Assembly: GCA_963769745.1 (NCBI GenBank)
Contig: CAVYNB010000028.1
Location: 14,946-78,945, forward strand
DNA from: JALORV01 sp963769745
GTDB lineage: Bacteria; Pseudomonadota; Gammaproteobacteria; Burkholderiales; Burkholderiaceae_F
Length of the DNA stretch: 64,000 bases
Direction: 5' to 3'
Shown here: one piece after another, positions 29,459 through 38,846 of the stretch
Position numbering within the stretch: position 1 is the first letter of the stretch
Layout: every line of letters starts with the position of its first letter
The notes under the pieces: model-generated
Database searches by the model: none
What the model saw: the letters and a program-made list of their open reading frames with translations, nothing else
What the model was told of the DNA's origin: nothing
Translations under genes and position numbers: made by a program

Positions 29459-32088
29459 ATGAACACGGATGTGACTTCAGGGATCAGGGCGAGAGTTGCC
29501 AGTGCCTTGTGCAGTTCTCTTGTCGTATTGGCAGCATTTTCGCTTGCAGGTTGCGGTGGTGGTGACTCTGCTCAACGTCAGCTCCGGGGGCGACCCAGGG
29601 CCAGCTGAACACCTCGCTTTCTGCGACCCCGACAGCCATGTCCGAGCCGAACGGCCCTGCGCCGCTGGCCGTGACGTTCATGGCGATGGAGCCCAAGGGC
29701 GCCATCGCGGCGTATGAATGGGACTTCAAGGACAACAGCCCGGTCAAGGCCGGCCAGTCCACCGAACATACCTTCATGGAGCCCGGCTCCTACACGGTCA
29801 CGCTGACGGTGCGTGATGCCAAGGGCGACTTCAATCGCGCTTCGGTGATGGTCAGCGTCAACGACGGCGGCACCTGCTCGATCGTTCCTGCGGCGTTCAG
29901 CACCACCGTATGGCCGGCGATGAACTCCGGTCCGGCAGCGTGCACGACCTGCCACCGCGATGGTGCTGCTGCGTCCGGTTCGGCGCTCAAGTTCGTTCTG
30001 GGCGGCACCGAGCTGCAGAACTACAACGTCCTGCGCAACTACGCCAAGACATCGAGTGACACGCTGCTGTCGAAGGTCATCGGCGGCATGAACCACAGCG
30101 GCGGCAAGCCTTTCGTCGACGCCAACTCCGCGCAGTACAAGGCGCTGTCGGACCTCGTGCCGGTGATGAAGGAGGCCTGCACGAGTGGCTCCGGCATCAA
30201 CGCGCCGGTCGCCGGACAGTTCTGGAACGGAGTGACGTACGCCAGCGACTCGACGGTGCTCGCCAAGGCGGCGGTGCTGTTCGCCGGCCGCAACCCGACG
30301 GCTGCCGAAACGCAGAACGTGATGAACGGCGGCGCCCCGGTGCTGCGCGAAACCATCCGCAGCTACATGACAGGCCCGGCGTTCGACCGCTTCCTCGACG
30401 AAGCGGGCGACACGGTGTTCCTGTCGCGCGGTGTCACGGTGTTCGGCAACAACATGGGCCTGAATGCTACGGACCTGCCGACCGCAGCGGACGTCATCAA
30501 CAACACCAACCTGGCGGCGGGCGTGCGCAATCGCTTCCAGAACGCGATGATGCGTGAGCCGATCGAGCTGATGAAGTACATCGTCAAGACCGACAAGCCG
30601 TGGACCGACATGGTCGCCGGCAAGTACACGGTCGTGAACGGATTGCAGGCCCAGTACCTCGGCGCGAGGGTCACCGGCACGTTTACCGCGACCGACCCGA
30701 TCACCAATGTCGCGACCGACACCGAGTTCCTGCCGGCCGTGCTGCCGAACGGGCGCCTCACGGGTGACCGTGAACATACCGGCGTGATCTCGACGCATGC
30801 CTGGCTGCAGCGCTTCCCGACGACGCCGACCAACCGCAACCGTCACCGCGTCTACATCATGGCCAAGCAGTTCCTGGCCACCGATGTCGCCGCCCTGGCT
30901 GCGCGTCCGATCGACGACGGCGGCAACTTCAAGATTCCGACGATGGAAAACACGGCCTGCGCCGCCTGCCACGCGACGATCGATCCGATCGCGGCGAGCT
31001 GGCAGAACTGGCAGGAGAACAACCGCTACCTGCCGTTCCGTACGGCGGCCGGCAAGGACCATGCGTTGCCGGGGAGCTACCGGAACAACAACTATCCGAA
31101 AGACAAGGACGGCAAGGCCTACTACGTGGACGGCGACAACTGGTTCCGCGACCAGCACGCCCCGGGGTTCGGCAGCACGCCGATGCCGGGTGGTGTGACG
31201 GGCAACAACACCGCGCTGCAGTGGATGGGCGAGCAGGTGGCGGCCGATGCGCGCTTCGCCAAGGGTGCGGTCGATTTCTGGTTCCGTGTTGTGTTCAACC
31301 GGGAGCCGATGAAGGCCCCGCTGGACTCGGCCAGCCCGACCTATGCCAACCAGCTGTCGGCTTACAACGCGCAGGTTGCAGAGTTCACGGCCATGGCTAC
31401 GCGCTTCGCGACCAATCGCGGCAACGGCGCCTTCAACGCCAAGGACCTGCTGGTCGACATGGTGACCAGCCCCTGGTTCAAGGCCGAGAAGGTGACGGGT
31501 CTGAACGCTGGTCGTGCAGTTGAACTGCAGGAGCTGGGCAGCCAGGCCATGCTGAATCCGGCCGCGCTGAACCGCAAGCTGCTGAACGTCGCGGGCGTGG
31601 CCTGGAACCAGTTCAACAACCCGTACGCGGGCCAGGCGCTGAACTACGGCAACTTCGACGGCGGCCTGAACCGCGTGGCGCGCGCCAACGAGTACACGAT
31701 GGTGCAGACGATGATCGCCGACCGCATGATGTCCGAGCTGTCGTGCAACATCGTGATGACGGACTTCAACAAGCCGACGGCCACGCGGCTGCTCTTCTCC
31801 GGCATCGCGCTGACCGACACGCCGGCCAACGCCGCGGGCGATGCCGCGATCCAGCAGACGATCAAGAACCTGCACCGGTTGCTGCTGAAGGAAGACCTCG
31901 CGGTCACCGACGCCGAAGTGCAGCGCACGGTCGCTCTGTACAAGGCGGTGTGGGCCGACCGTGCCACCGCACCGACCCGTCCGACGACCTGCGCCTACAA
32001 CAACACCAACGACCCGAACTACACGGGGCGTTCGTGGGCTGCCGTGATCGCCTACATGATCGGCGACAAGCAGTTCCTGTTCGAATAA
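29459..32088 (+). CDS. PKD-domain lipoprotein with two c-type haem-binding motifs, one frameshift near the start
   Basis: The ATG at 29459 opens a lipoprotein signal with lipobox SLAGC, then CGGGDS. At about 29565-29585 one base seems to be missing, and the main frame continues ATQGQLNTSLSATPTAMS into a PKD domain (AAYEWDFKDNSP, then YTVTLTVRDAKG). The remaining 750 residues carry two CxxCH motifs, CTTCH shortly after the PKD domain and CAACHATIDPIA mid-protein. The second resembles the DUF1588-like element of planctomycete-type multihaem proteins. The protein is probably periplasmic or surface-exposed and redox-active. The next gene, 33 bases on, encodes a Tat-exported DUF1501 protein; such pairs are common and uncharacterised. 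Confidence 0.8.
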
Positions 32089-32121
32089 CGGCGCATCGCC
32101 AAGAAGAGAAGGAGCAATCAA

Positions 32122-33387
32122 ATGATCGACCGTAGAGACTTCTTGAAGATCGCCGGCGCGGTAATCCCGAGCTGGGGCCTGATCCCGATCGCGAGTGCCC
32201 AGTCGTCGCTGTATACGGGCAAGGTCCTGATCAACGTGCACGCCAGCGGCGGTATCGACGCCAGCTCGTGGTTCGACCCGCGCGAGACCGACGCGACGAT
32301 GAACAACTACGCGGCGGCACGCACGCCGGCCGCCGTGGCGGGCAACATCCGCGCAGCGCCGATGGGCAACAACAACACGTTCCTCCAGCGCTACTTCCGC
32401 AACATGCTGGTGATCAACGGGGTCAACAGCGAAACCAACAGCCACGATGACGGCACCCGCGCGCATGCCACCGGCATGCTGGCGATGAACTATCCGAACC
32501 TGTCGGAACTGTTCGCGTCGGTGCACGGCAAGGGACTGCCGTTTGGTTGGCTCAACGCCGGCGGCATGAACACCAGCGTCGGGCTGGCCCCGGCCACGCC
32601 GATGCCGGATGGCAATACGTTCCGCACGCTGCTCTCGCCGAACGCCGCCAATGCCACGCAGGACTTCATCAAGGGGGGCGACGTCCAGAAAGTCCTGGCG
32701 GCGCGAACCGAGCGCCTGAAGGCCCAGCAGGCCGCAGGCAACCTGATTCCGCGGGCGCAGCTCGTCAATTCCCAGTTTGAAGGCGCGTCGAACTCGCGTG
32801 CGCTGCTGGCGCGCGTGACGGACTTCCTGCCGGCGACCTTCGACAACGCCGCGCATGTCGGCCTGGTCGCGGCGCAGGCGGGTATCGCATCGACTCTGCA
32901 GTTCGCCAGCGGCGGCTTTGACGGCCACGGCCAGCTAGCCAACAGCTACGACGGCGCTAACGGCAGTCTGGCGCGCCTGACCAACCTGGTCGACTACATC
33001 ATCACCAAGTCAGGTGAGATCGGCATCGCCAACCGGATCATGATCCGCATCTACTCGGAGTTCGGCCGCACGCCACTCAACAACGGCAACGGCAAGGACC
33101 ACTGGTCGATCGGCTGCCAGGTCCTGATGGAGGCAACACCGCCCGCCTGGGGTAACCGTGTGTTCGGCGCCAGCGGCCCGCGTCACCAGGGGCTGAAGTT
33201 CGACCCGGCCACCGGTGCGATCGATCCGGTGAACGGCAAGACGATCGCCCCGCGGCACGTCCATAACGCATTGCGCAAGTACCTCGGCATCGAGACCTCG
33301 GATCCGAAGTTCCAGTTGCGCGTGCCGGCGACCGAGAACTTCGACTTCTTCAACCCGGCCGCGAACACCGGTTACCCGAACCTGTAA
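32122..33387 (+). CDS. Tat-exported DUF1501 family protein
   Basis: The 421-residue protein begins MIDRRDFLKIAGAVIP, a twin-arginine signal that ends near IASAQ. DUF1501 features follow: GKVLINVHASGGIDASSWFD, LVINGVNSETNSHDDG, IYSEFGRTPLNNGNGKDHW and GPRHQGLKFDP. The EFGRTP...GKDHW motif is shared with the alkaline-phosphatase-like sulfatase fold assigned to this family. Folding before export implies a bound cofactor or metal. It forms an operon with the preceding c-haem-motif lipoprotein, so the two probably act on the same periplasmic substrate or complex. No substrate is known. Confidence 0.88.
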   Translation: MIDRRDFLKIAGAVIPSWGLIPIASAQSSLYTGKVLINVHASGGIDASSWFDPRETDATMNNYAAARTPAAVAGNIRAAPMGNNNTFLQRYFRNMLVINGVNSETNSHDDGTRAHATGMLAMNYPNLSELFASVHGKGLPFGWLNAGGMNTSVGLAPATPMPDGNTFRTLLSPNAANATQDFIKGGDVQKVLAARTERLKAQQAAGNLIPRAQLVNSQFEGASNSRALLARVTDFLPATFDNAAHVGLVAAQAGIASTLQFASGGFDGHGQLANSYDGANGSLARLTNLVDYIITKSGEIGIANRIMIRIYSEFGRTPLNNGNGKDHWSIGCQVLMEATPPAWGNRVFGASGPRHQGLKFDPATGAIDPVNGKTIAPRHVHNALRKYLGIETSDPKFQLRVPATENFDFFNPAANTGYPNL

Positions 33388-33484
33388 CTGGCCCTCCAAG
33401 GCGCGCGATGCGCGCCGTATCAACGCGGGCGCGTGGATTACCATGCGCCCGCTTTCATTTTGACTGTTACTCCACCGCACGACG

Positions 33485-34195
33485 ATGAAGACCGCTGTTA
33501 CCGCCCCCTTTGGCTCAGCCGCATTCGGTTCGCGCTGGGCACGCTTTCTCGCCGGCGTGGCCCTGAGTGCGTTGTCTGCCCTCACATCGGCGACAGCCGG
33601 CGCGGCCGACTTCCGCGGGTTTGCGAGCGCAGGTCCGCTCGGCGTGATCCTGTTCCAGCCCTGCGAGGGCAAGACGCTGTCCCCGCGCACATTCAAGGTC
33701 GAGGACAACACGCCCGACGGGGCGCTGATGGCCGGCATCGACGACGTGCGCGCGATCATGCTCAACTCCGGCCGGCCGCTGTATGTCGAGTTTCGCGGCG
33801 ACGCCAAGGGGATCCTCGTGACCGCCCGGCAGTTCCAGCGCGCGGTCGGCACGGCTGAATCGTGCATCGATGCACCGCGTGACATTCCGGCGAGCGTCCG
33901 CTTCTGGGCGCAAGGCGGGGATCCCGGCTGGCGCTTTGTCGCTACCGCTCAAGGTGCGCAGCTCGAACGACCAGGTGAAAAGCCGGCGCGCTTCCCGGCG
34001 GCTCCCTTCCTCGCGCCGTCCAAGGGCGAGGGCACGCGGGTTGTCGACGCCTGGTCGTCGCTGGACGGCGGCACCGTGCGCGTCGAGGTTACCGAGGAAA
34101 TGTGCAGCGACGGCCGGTCGGAGACGGCCTACGGCGCCAGGGTGATGCTGCGCTACGGCAGCCGCAGCTACGAAGGATGTGCTGCGCGGTTCTGA
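33485..34195 (+). CDS. Secreted protein of unknown function (COG3650-like tail)
   Basis: The 236-residue protein has a signal peptide (ARFLAGVALSALSALTSATAGAA). Its mature part includes GVILFQPCEGKTLSPRTFKV and ends YGARVMLRYGSRSYEGCAARF. The C-terminal G-x-x-Y-x-G-C pattern resembles the COG3650 envelope-protein domain, often fused to META or lysozyme-inhibitor-like domains. Two Cys pairs could form disulfides. The role is unknown. It is separated from the DUF1501 gene by about 100 bases that contain a GC-rich hairpin (GGCGCGC-GAT-GCGCGCC). Confidence 0.68.
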   Translation: MKTAVTAPFGSAAFGSRWARFLAGVALSALSALTSATAGAADFRGFASAGPLGVILFQPCEGKTLSPRTFKVEDNTPDGALMAGIDDVRAIMLNSGRPLYVEFRGDAKGILVTARQFQRAVGTAESCIDAPRDIPASVRFWAQGGDPGWRFVATAQGAQLERPGEKPARFPAAPFLAPSKGEGTRVVDAWSSLDGGTVRVEVTEEMCSDGRSETAYGARVMLRYGSRSYEGCAARF

Positions 34196-34381
34196 TGGAC
34201 CGGTCAACGCGGCCGGCACTCGCGTCGGCGGCGCGACCCACATAGAATGCCCTCGGCTTTTCGCCGAGGGGTTCGATCGCAATCCGTTAGCAGCGTTTGA
34301 TCTCCCGGCACATCAGCGGTACAAGCGCGCCACCCTAGAGCGTGCGGTCTCATCCCATTGACCTCCCTGGAGACTACTTCG

Positions 34382-35323
34382 ATGAATCGTCTGCTTGCTG
34401 TTGTCCTGATGTGCCTGGCGTCGGCCGTGTCGGCACAGGCCTGCCCGGATAAGAACCTGATGTACTGGCAGGCGTTCCCGCCCGGGGGCGAAACCGACAT
34501 CTCGGGGCGGCACCAGCAGGTGGTACTGAAGAAGAAGTGTCCGGCGATCGACATGATCATCCAGTACAAGCCGGGCGCCGGTGGCGGCTTGATGTGGGCG
34601 CAGATCAACCAGCTGCCGGGCGACGGCCTGAATATCGTCGGCATCAACCTGCCGCACATGGTGTTCCAGCCGCTCGAAGGCCAGGTGCAGTACAAGACCG
34701 ACGACATCGTTCCGGTCTACTGGTATCACTACACGCCCGACGCGCTGGTGGTGCTCGAGTCGAGCCCGATCAAGACCTTCCAGGACTTCGTCAAGGCCGC
34801 CAAGGCCGATCCGGGCAAGCTGAGCCTCGGAGGCTCCGGCCTCAATTCGGCCAACCATGCAGCCAACGAGCGGATGAATGCCGCCTTCGGTGTGAAGACC
34901 ACCTACATTCCGTTCAAGGGCACGGGTGACATGACGACCTCGGTCCTCGGAGGCCATGTTGACGGCGCGATGACTTACACCGCATTCGCGGTCAACAACA
35001 AAGGCAAGGTGCGCGCGCTGGCGGTCGCGATGGACAAGCGTCATCCGTTGCTTCCCGATACGCCGACCTTCAAGGAACTCGGCGTCGACTGGGTGGACGG
35101 TGCCTACCGCGGCATCGCGATGCCGAAGTCATCGACGCCTGAGCAGCGCAAACGCGTCTCCGAACTGTGGGCGGTGCTCAACACGGATCCCGAGATGAAG
35201 GAACTCGCCGCCAAGAGCGGTTTCGAGCTGATCAACGTCGGAGTCGACGGCATGGACAAGTTCATGGCCGAGAAGATCCGCGTGTACACCGGTGTGGCCA
35301 AGCAGATGGGGCTCGGCAAGTAG
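34382..35323 (+). CDS. Tripartite tricarboxylate transporter substrate-binding protein (Bug/TctC)
   Basis: The 313-residue periplasmic receptor has a signal peptide cleaved near SAQA. Bug-family landmarks are FPPGGETDISGRH early, then QYKPGAGGGLMWAQI, DPGKLSLGGSGLNSANHA and GGHVDGAMTYTAFAV. The ATG is preceded by GGAG about eleven bases upstream. Bug receptors bind carboxylates or amides and normally feed TctA/TctB. No tctA or tctB is present here, so it is an orphan receptor, as is common in Burkholderiales. The substrate is unknown. A strong hairpin follows the stop codon. Confidence 0.88.
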   Translation: MNRLLAVVLMCLASAVSAQACPDKNLMYWQAFPPGGETDISGRHQQVVLKKKCPAIDMIIQYKPGAGGGLMWAQINQLPGDGLNIVGINLPHMVFQPLEGQVQYKTDDIVPVYWYHYTPDALVVLESSPIKTFQDFVKAAKADPGKLSLGGSGLNSANHAANERMNAAFGVKTTYIPFKGTGDMTTSVLGGHVDGAMTYTAFAVNNKGKVRALAVAMDKRHPLLPDTPTFKELGVDWVDGAYRGIAMPKSSTPEQRKRVSELWAVLNTDPEMKELAAKSGFELINVGVDGMDKFMAEKIRVYTGVAKQMGLGK

Positions 35324-35335
35324 TCCTGCGTTTCT

Positions 35336-35371
35336 GCCGGGCAGCGACGGCAGCGTCCGTCGCTGCCCGGC
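35336..35371 (+). terminator. Strong hairpin after the Bug receptor gene
   Basis: A perfect 15-base inverted repeat (GCCGGGCAGCGACGG / CCGTCGCTGCCCGGC) with a six-base loop starts 12 bases after the stop codon. There is no clear T-run after it, so termination may need Rho or the hairpin may act by stabilising the 3' end. Confidence 0.65.
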
Positions 35372-35428
35372 ATCGGCTTGAGTCGGAGCCGACGGTCTAA
35401 GCTCGTTGCGATTCCGCGGGGAGGAACT

Positions 35429-36157
35429 ATGCCTCAGTTCACCGTCAATGCGTCGCGCTTCGATCCGTACAAGAACTTCAAGTTCCGGGTCATCTGGGAC
35501 GGACGCGTCGTCGCGGGCATCAGCCACGTCGGCGCGCTGGTGCGCACGACCGAGGTGGTTTCATTCCGCAACGGCGGCGATCCGAGCACTGTGCGACGCA
35601 TGCCGGGGCAGACCGAGTTCGAGCCGATCACGCTCGAACGCGGCGTCACGCACGACCTCGAGTTCGAGCGCTGGGCCAACAAGGTCTGGAACCTGAACTC
35701 CGGGCTCGGTGCCGAGGTCTCGCTAAAGGACTTTCGCAAGGATGTACGCCTGGAGCTGCTGAACGAAGCGGGCCAGGTCGTGCTCGCCTACCTGATCTTT
35801 CGCTGCTGGGTGTCGCGCTATGAAGCGCTGCCGGAACTCGACGCGAATGCCACCGGTGTGGCGATACAGTCGATCACCCTGGAAAACGAAGGCTGGGAAC
35901 GCGACGTCGCGGTCGTCGAGCCGGTGGAACCCGGGTTTGACGATCCTGTAAGCGTGACTCCCCCGCCGCCCAAGCCGCCGCCGTCGCCCGCCCCGAAGCC
36001 TCCGGGACCGGCGCCGTCGCCTCGACCGCCTCCGCCTCCACCAACACCGCCATCGCCGCCACCGACGCTGCCGCCGCCGAGCGGTTTCCTGCCGGTGCGG
36101 GTCCCGAAGCTGCCGCGCCCGCGCAAGGCGACGGCCAAGTCGCGCAAGCGCGGCTAG
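35429..36157 (+). CDS. Phage-tail/injection-system tube protein (T4 gp19-like) with Pro-rich tail
   Basis: The start ATG follows GGGGAGGAA. The 242-residue product has an N-terminal tail-tube domain of about 160 residues, with DPYKNFKFRVIWDGRVVAG, PITLERGVTHDLEFERWANK and YEALPELDANATGVAIQSIT. These match the gp19-like tube family (TIGR02241-type) used by contractile injection systems. The last 80 residues are a proline-rich linker (PPPPKPPPSPAPK) ending in a basic RPRKATAKSRKRG. A basic, Pro-rich tail on a tube protein is unusual. The next gene encodes a second injection-tube protein, but no sheath, baseplate or ATPase gene is nearby. Confidence 0.83.
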   Translation: MPQFTVNASRFDPYKNFKFRVIWDGRVVAGISHVGALVRTTEVVSFRNGGDPSTVRRMPGQTEFEPITLERGVTHDLEFERWANKVWNLNSGLGAEVSLKDFRKDVRLELLNEAGQVVLAYLIFRCWVSRYEALPELDANATGVAIQSITLENEGWERDVAVVEPVEPGFDDPVSVTPPPPKPPPSPAPKPPGPAPSPRPPPPPPTPPSPPPTLPPPSGFLPVRVPKLPRPRKATAKSRKRG

Positions 36158-36166
36158 GACGACATC

Positions 36167-36676
36167 GTGGCGCGCGTTACACAGGGCGCATTGGTCGACG
36201 TCGGTCCGTTCGGCTTGCAGCCGCGCGCGCTGGTGTTCGACCTCAATCCGGGTCGGATTGTGCGGCGACTCGAGCCCGCGACACGCGGCCGCCCGATCGA
36301 ACGCATCCACTTGCGGGTGCCGTTCGATGTGACGGTGGCACTGGAGCGTCCGGAACTGAATCCGGACGCCGTGCAGCACGGTGTGCGGCCTCAGCTCGCG
36401 GCATTGCAGCGCATGTCCGGTCTGAGTACACCTGTGCTTTTCGTCTGGGGCGAACGCACGGTGGCGGTCCGGATGGACGCGCTGGACATTCGTGAGCACT
36501 TTTTCGATGCCAACCTCAATCCGCTCCGGGCGACGGCGCGCATCGACCTGCGCGTGACGCGCGAGGCGCCCGGTTTTTTCACGCAGTGGCTGGCGCAGAT
36601 CCAGCGGGCGGACAACGAACAGATCGATGATCTGGCCCAGCGGGCGCTCGTGCCCGCGCAGTTCGACGAGCGCTAG
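36167..36676 (+). CDS. Contractile injection system tube-adaptor-like protein
   Basis: A GTG nine bases after the previous stop opens a 169-residue protein. The pattern ALVFDLNPGRI early and TPVLFVWGERTVAVRMDALD, then FDANLNPLRATARIDLRV fits the CIS tube family (PF19266-type, as in the N-terminal part of Afp7-like adaptors). In complete systems this protein links the inner tube to the spike hub, usually with a LysM module; there is no LysM here. Its coupling to the gp19-like gene suggests a minimal tube assembly. The family assignment is from motif memory and was not searched. Confidence 0.7.
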   Translation: MARVTQGALVDVGPFGLQPRALVFDLNPGRIVRRLEPATRGRPIERIHLRVPFDVTVALERPELNPDAVQHGVRPQLAALQRMSGLSTPVLFVWGERTVAVRMDALDIREHFFDANLNPLRATARIDLRVTREAPGFFTQWLAQIQRADNEQIDDLAQRALVPAQFDER

Positions 36677-36810
36677 GAGCGCCCCCCGGCCCTTCCGTCC
36701 GTCCGGCCGTCGTTCGCATGACCAGCGCGTGACCGCGCTCGCCTTTACATCGCCAGCCGGCGGGGCTAAGGTCACTGCGCCAGAAAAGCCGCACGGCGGT
36801 GGAGGACACG

Positions 36811-37248
36811 ATGTATCAACGCATACTGCTGGCCTACGACGGTTCGGAATCGGGCCAGAAGGCACTGCTCGAAGGCCACGACATCGCGCAGTGGAGCCAG
36901 GCGCAACTCTTCCTGATCGCCGTCATGCCGAATCCGGCGGCGTTCATCGCGGTCGATGGCGGCGTCTACGACGCCGGACGCGATGAAATCGAACGCAAGA
37001 AGTACAACGCCATCCTCGAAGACGGCCTGCAGCGCCTGAAGGCCTCAGGTCACGAAGTGGCGGGCGAACTGCTGGTCGGTGACTCGGTCCACGAGATCAC
37101 GACGTATGCGCGCAAGATCAGCGCCGATCTGATCGTCGTCGGACACAAGCATCTCGAGGGATGGGCGGCGCGCTGGTGGCGCGGCTCGACGTCCGGGTCG
37201 CTGATCGAAAACGCGCACTGCAACGTGCTGGTGGTGATCACTCACTGA
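36811..37248 (+). CDS. Universal stress protein (UspA family)
   Basis: The ATG at 36811 has GGAGGA five bases upstream; an in-frame GTG at 36799 would overlap that site. The 145-residue protein shows RILLAYDGSESGQKAL at the start and the nucleotide-binding turn VVGHKHLEGW...GSTSGSLIENAHCNVLVV at the end. The G-2x-G-9x-G-S/T form that binds ATP appears as GHKHLEGWAARWWRGSTSGS, so ATP binding is likely. UspA proteins accumulate under stress and growth arrest. It is convergent with the META-domain gene, 20 bases away. Confidence 0.9.
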   Translation: MYQRILLAYDGSESGQKALLEGHDIAQWSQAQLFLIAVMPNPAAFIAVDGGVYDAGRDEIERKKYNAILEDGLQRLKASGHEVAGELLVGDSVHEITTYARKISADLIVVGHKHLEGWAARWWRGSTSGSLIENAHCNVLVVITH

Positions 37249-37268
37249 GAGATGTCGCCGCGGCGGTC

Positions 37269-38683
37269 TCAGCGCAACGGCCGCGCCTCGAAGCGCGCCA
37301 GCACGGCGCCAGTGGCGTCCATCAGTTCGAGGTGAATGCCGGCGATGCGCCAGCGCCGCACCTGTGCAAGCGCCTCGAGGTACGCCTTTTCCGTTTCCAT
37401 GCCTTCGACGCAGGCCATCATCGTGCCCGCCAGCGTGCCAAAGGTGAGTTCGCTGCCTTTCAGCGTGTAGCTGCCTGCAAGGCGATTGCAGCCGGTGGAG
37501 CCGGCGACGCGCTGGTTCTCCGTATGCAGAACCAGGCTGGGCTCACGCGGTCGCGGCGGGTCAGTGGCGACGACCGGCTTTCCGTTCAGTGCTGTCAGGA
37601 CCCAGTACATGTCCAGCAGGCCAGCCGTCGCCAGGCGTGGACCACAGGTCTCGCCGGGCCATACGCCGACAAGGCGATGGACGACCAGCGTCGGCAGGTC
37701 GCCCTTGCCTTCCATCCGCGGCAGGAGCTTCACCTCGCCGTCGACGCTGACGAGCAATGGCTCTCCCGGCTCCTTCCGCAGTTTCAGGTACTCGCGCTCG
37801 AGCATCGCGTTCTGGCCCTGCGTAGCGACGGGCCAACGCTGACCCGTCAGGCATTCGGTGAAACTGCCTGTGTCGGCCAGGTACCGGACCATCCCGCGCA
37901 TCGGCAGGCGGGGTTCGATCGGTTCGAATCGCGGCGTGCGGACGAGTGAGTAGTTGAGTTTCGACTCGATGTCGCGGCCATCGAGTGCCAGCTTGCGCAG
38001 CGTGCGCGGATCGATGACGCGGAACAGTTCAGTCGCCTCGCGGCCCCCTTTGAGCGTCAGCGTGCGGCCATCGGCTGCCACAACCCAGGTCCCGATGTCG
38101 TAGTGACTGCCGTCCTTGCGGCCGACGTACTCGGTCCCGAGAAAGTAGGACTGGTCCGCGAACAGGTTGAGGCGGTAACGCAGCGCCTCGCAGTCCGCGC
38201 AGGGCAGGTCACCGGCGAAGCTTGCCGGCAGCGGGCTGAAGGGTCGCGGCGACGGGGGGTCCTTGCGGTCCGCCGACAATTGATGGCCGTGGACCACCGG
38301 CCGGTCGCAACAGGACCGCCACTTCGCGGCCGTTGCCGTGCGTCAGCACCGGGTAGGCGCGGACGGTCGTCAGCAGCAGCTTGCCGTCGACCGAAATCGT
38401 CGCGCGCACCGAGTAGCGGCGGCGTTCGTGGATGCGCTTCGGATCGACGTCGATGGCGAAGGCGATCGGCGGATGGCCCGGGATTCTCGATGCGTACCGA
38501 GCCGATGACTTCTGCCGCCGCGTCAGCCCGTGACACCTCCTGAACGCTCGCCTCGAACACGGCTGTCGGCGGTAACGCATCGCGTTGCTCGAAGGTCGCG
38601 GTGCCCTTGACGGTTTCGGCACGGGCCGCGCCGAGCGTCAGGATCGTCAGCGAGAACACAGCGCAGATGAATCGCAGGAACAT
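37269..38683 (-). pseudogene. Secreted YbaY-NlpE-META domain protein, two apparent frameshifts
   Basis: The start at 38683 gives a signal peptide (MFLRFICAVFSLTILTLG, cleavage near ARAE). A YbaY/YscW-type domain follows (GTATFEQRDALPPTAVFEAS), broken at about 38478-38483 in a cccggg run and resuming HPPIAFAIDVDPKRI. A second break near 38285-38300 leads into an NlpE-like part (LPCADCEALRYRLNLFADQ) and a C-terminal META/HslJ domain (VAGSTGCNRLAGSYTLKG and TMMACVEGMETEKAYLEAL). Both breaks fit one extra base. The corrected length is near 470 residues. These three domains all occur in outer-membrane stress proteins; the combined role may be envelope or metal stress, which is inference. Confidence 0.75.
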
Positions 38684-38799
38684 GCCGGCATCCGGTCGCA
38701 AGGCGCGCGAGGCGGGCGCGCCGCAGGTCGATTCTGCCTGCTTCTTCAGGACCAGACTTCGATGCCGCTGTTCCCGGAACTGCCGGCCGTGATGGGCGC

Positions 38800-38829
38800 A
38801 AAAAGAGGCCCGCCGCACATGGGCGGGCC
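38800..38829 (-). terminator. Rho-independent terminator of the CHRD/PEP-CTERM gene
   Basis: On the minus strand an eight-base stem (GGCCCGCC / GGCGGGCC) with a seven-base loop is followed by TCTTTTT. It lies 17 bases after the stop codon of the CHRD gene. Confidence 0.82.
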
Positions 38830-38846
38830 GTGCAGGCGCAGGACGC

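Noticed and set aside
29578..32928. An uninterrupted minus-strand frame of 1116 codons opposite the PKD/c-haem-motif and DUF1501 genes
   Set aside because: It is antisense to two genes with clear domains, is dominated by Arg, His, Val and Gly as expected from a high-GC complement, and shows no motif. It is a shadow frame.
35955..36090. Repetitive ccgccg-type sequence considered as a tandem repeat or CRISPR-like array
   Set aside because: There are no equal-length spacers. It is in-frame low-complexity coding sequence for the Pro-rich tail.
35723..36865. 380-codon minus-strand frame over the injection-tube genes
   Set aside because: Its Arg/Trp-rich section is the complement of the Pro-rich codons of the tube-protein tail. 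No ribosome site or domain supports it.
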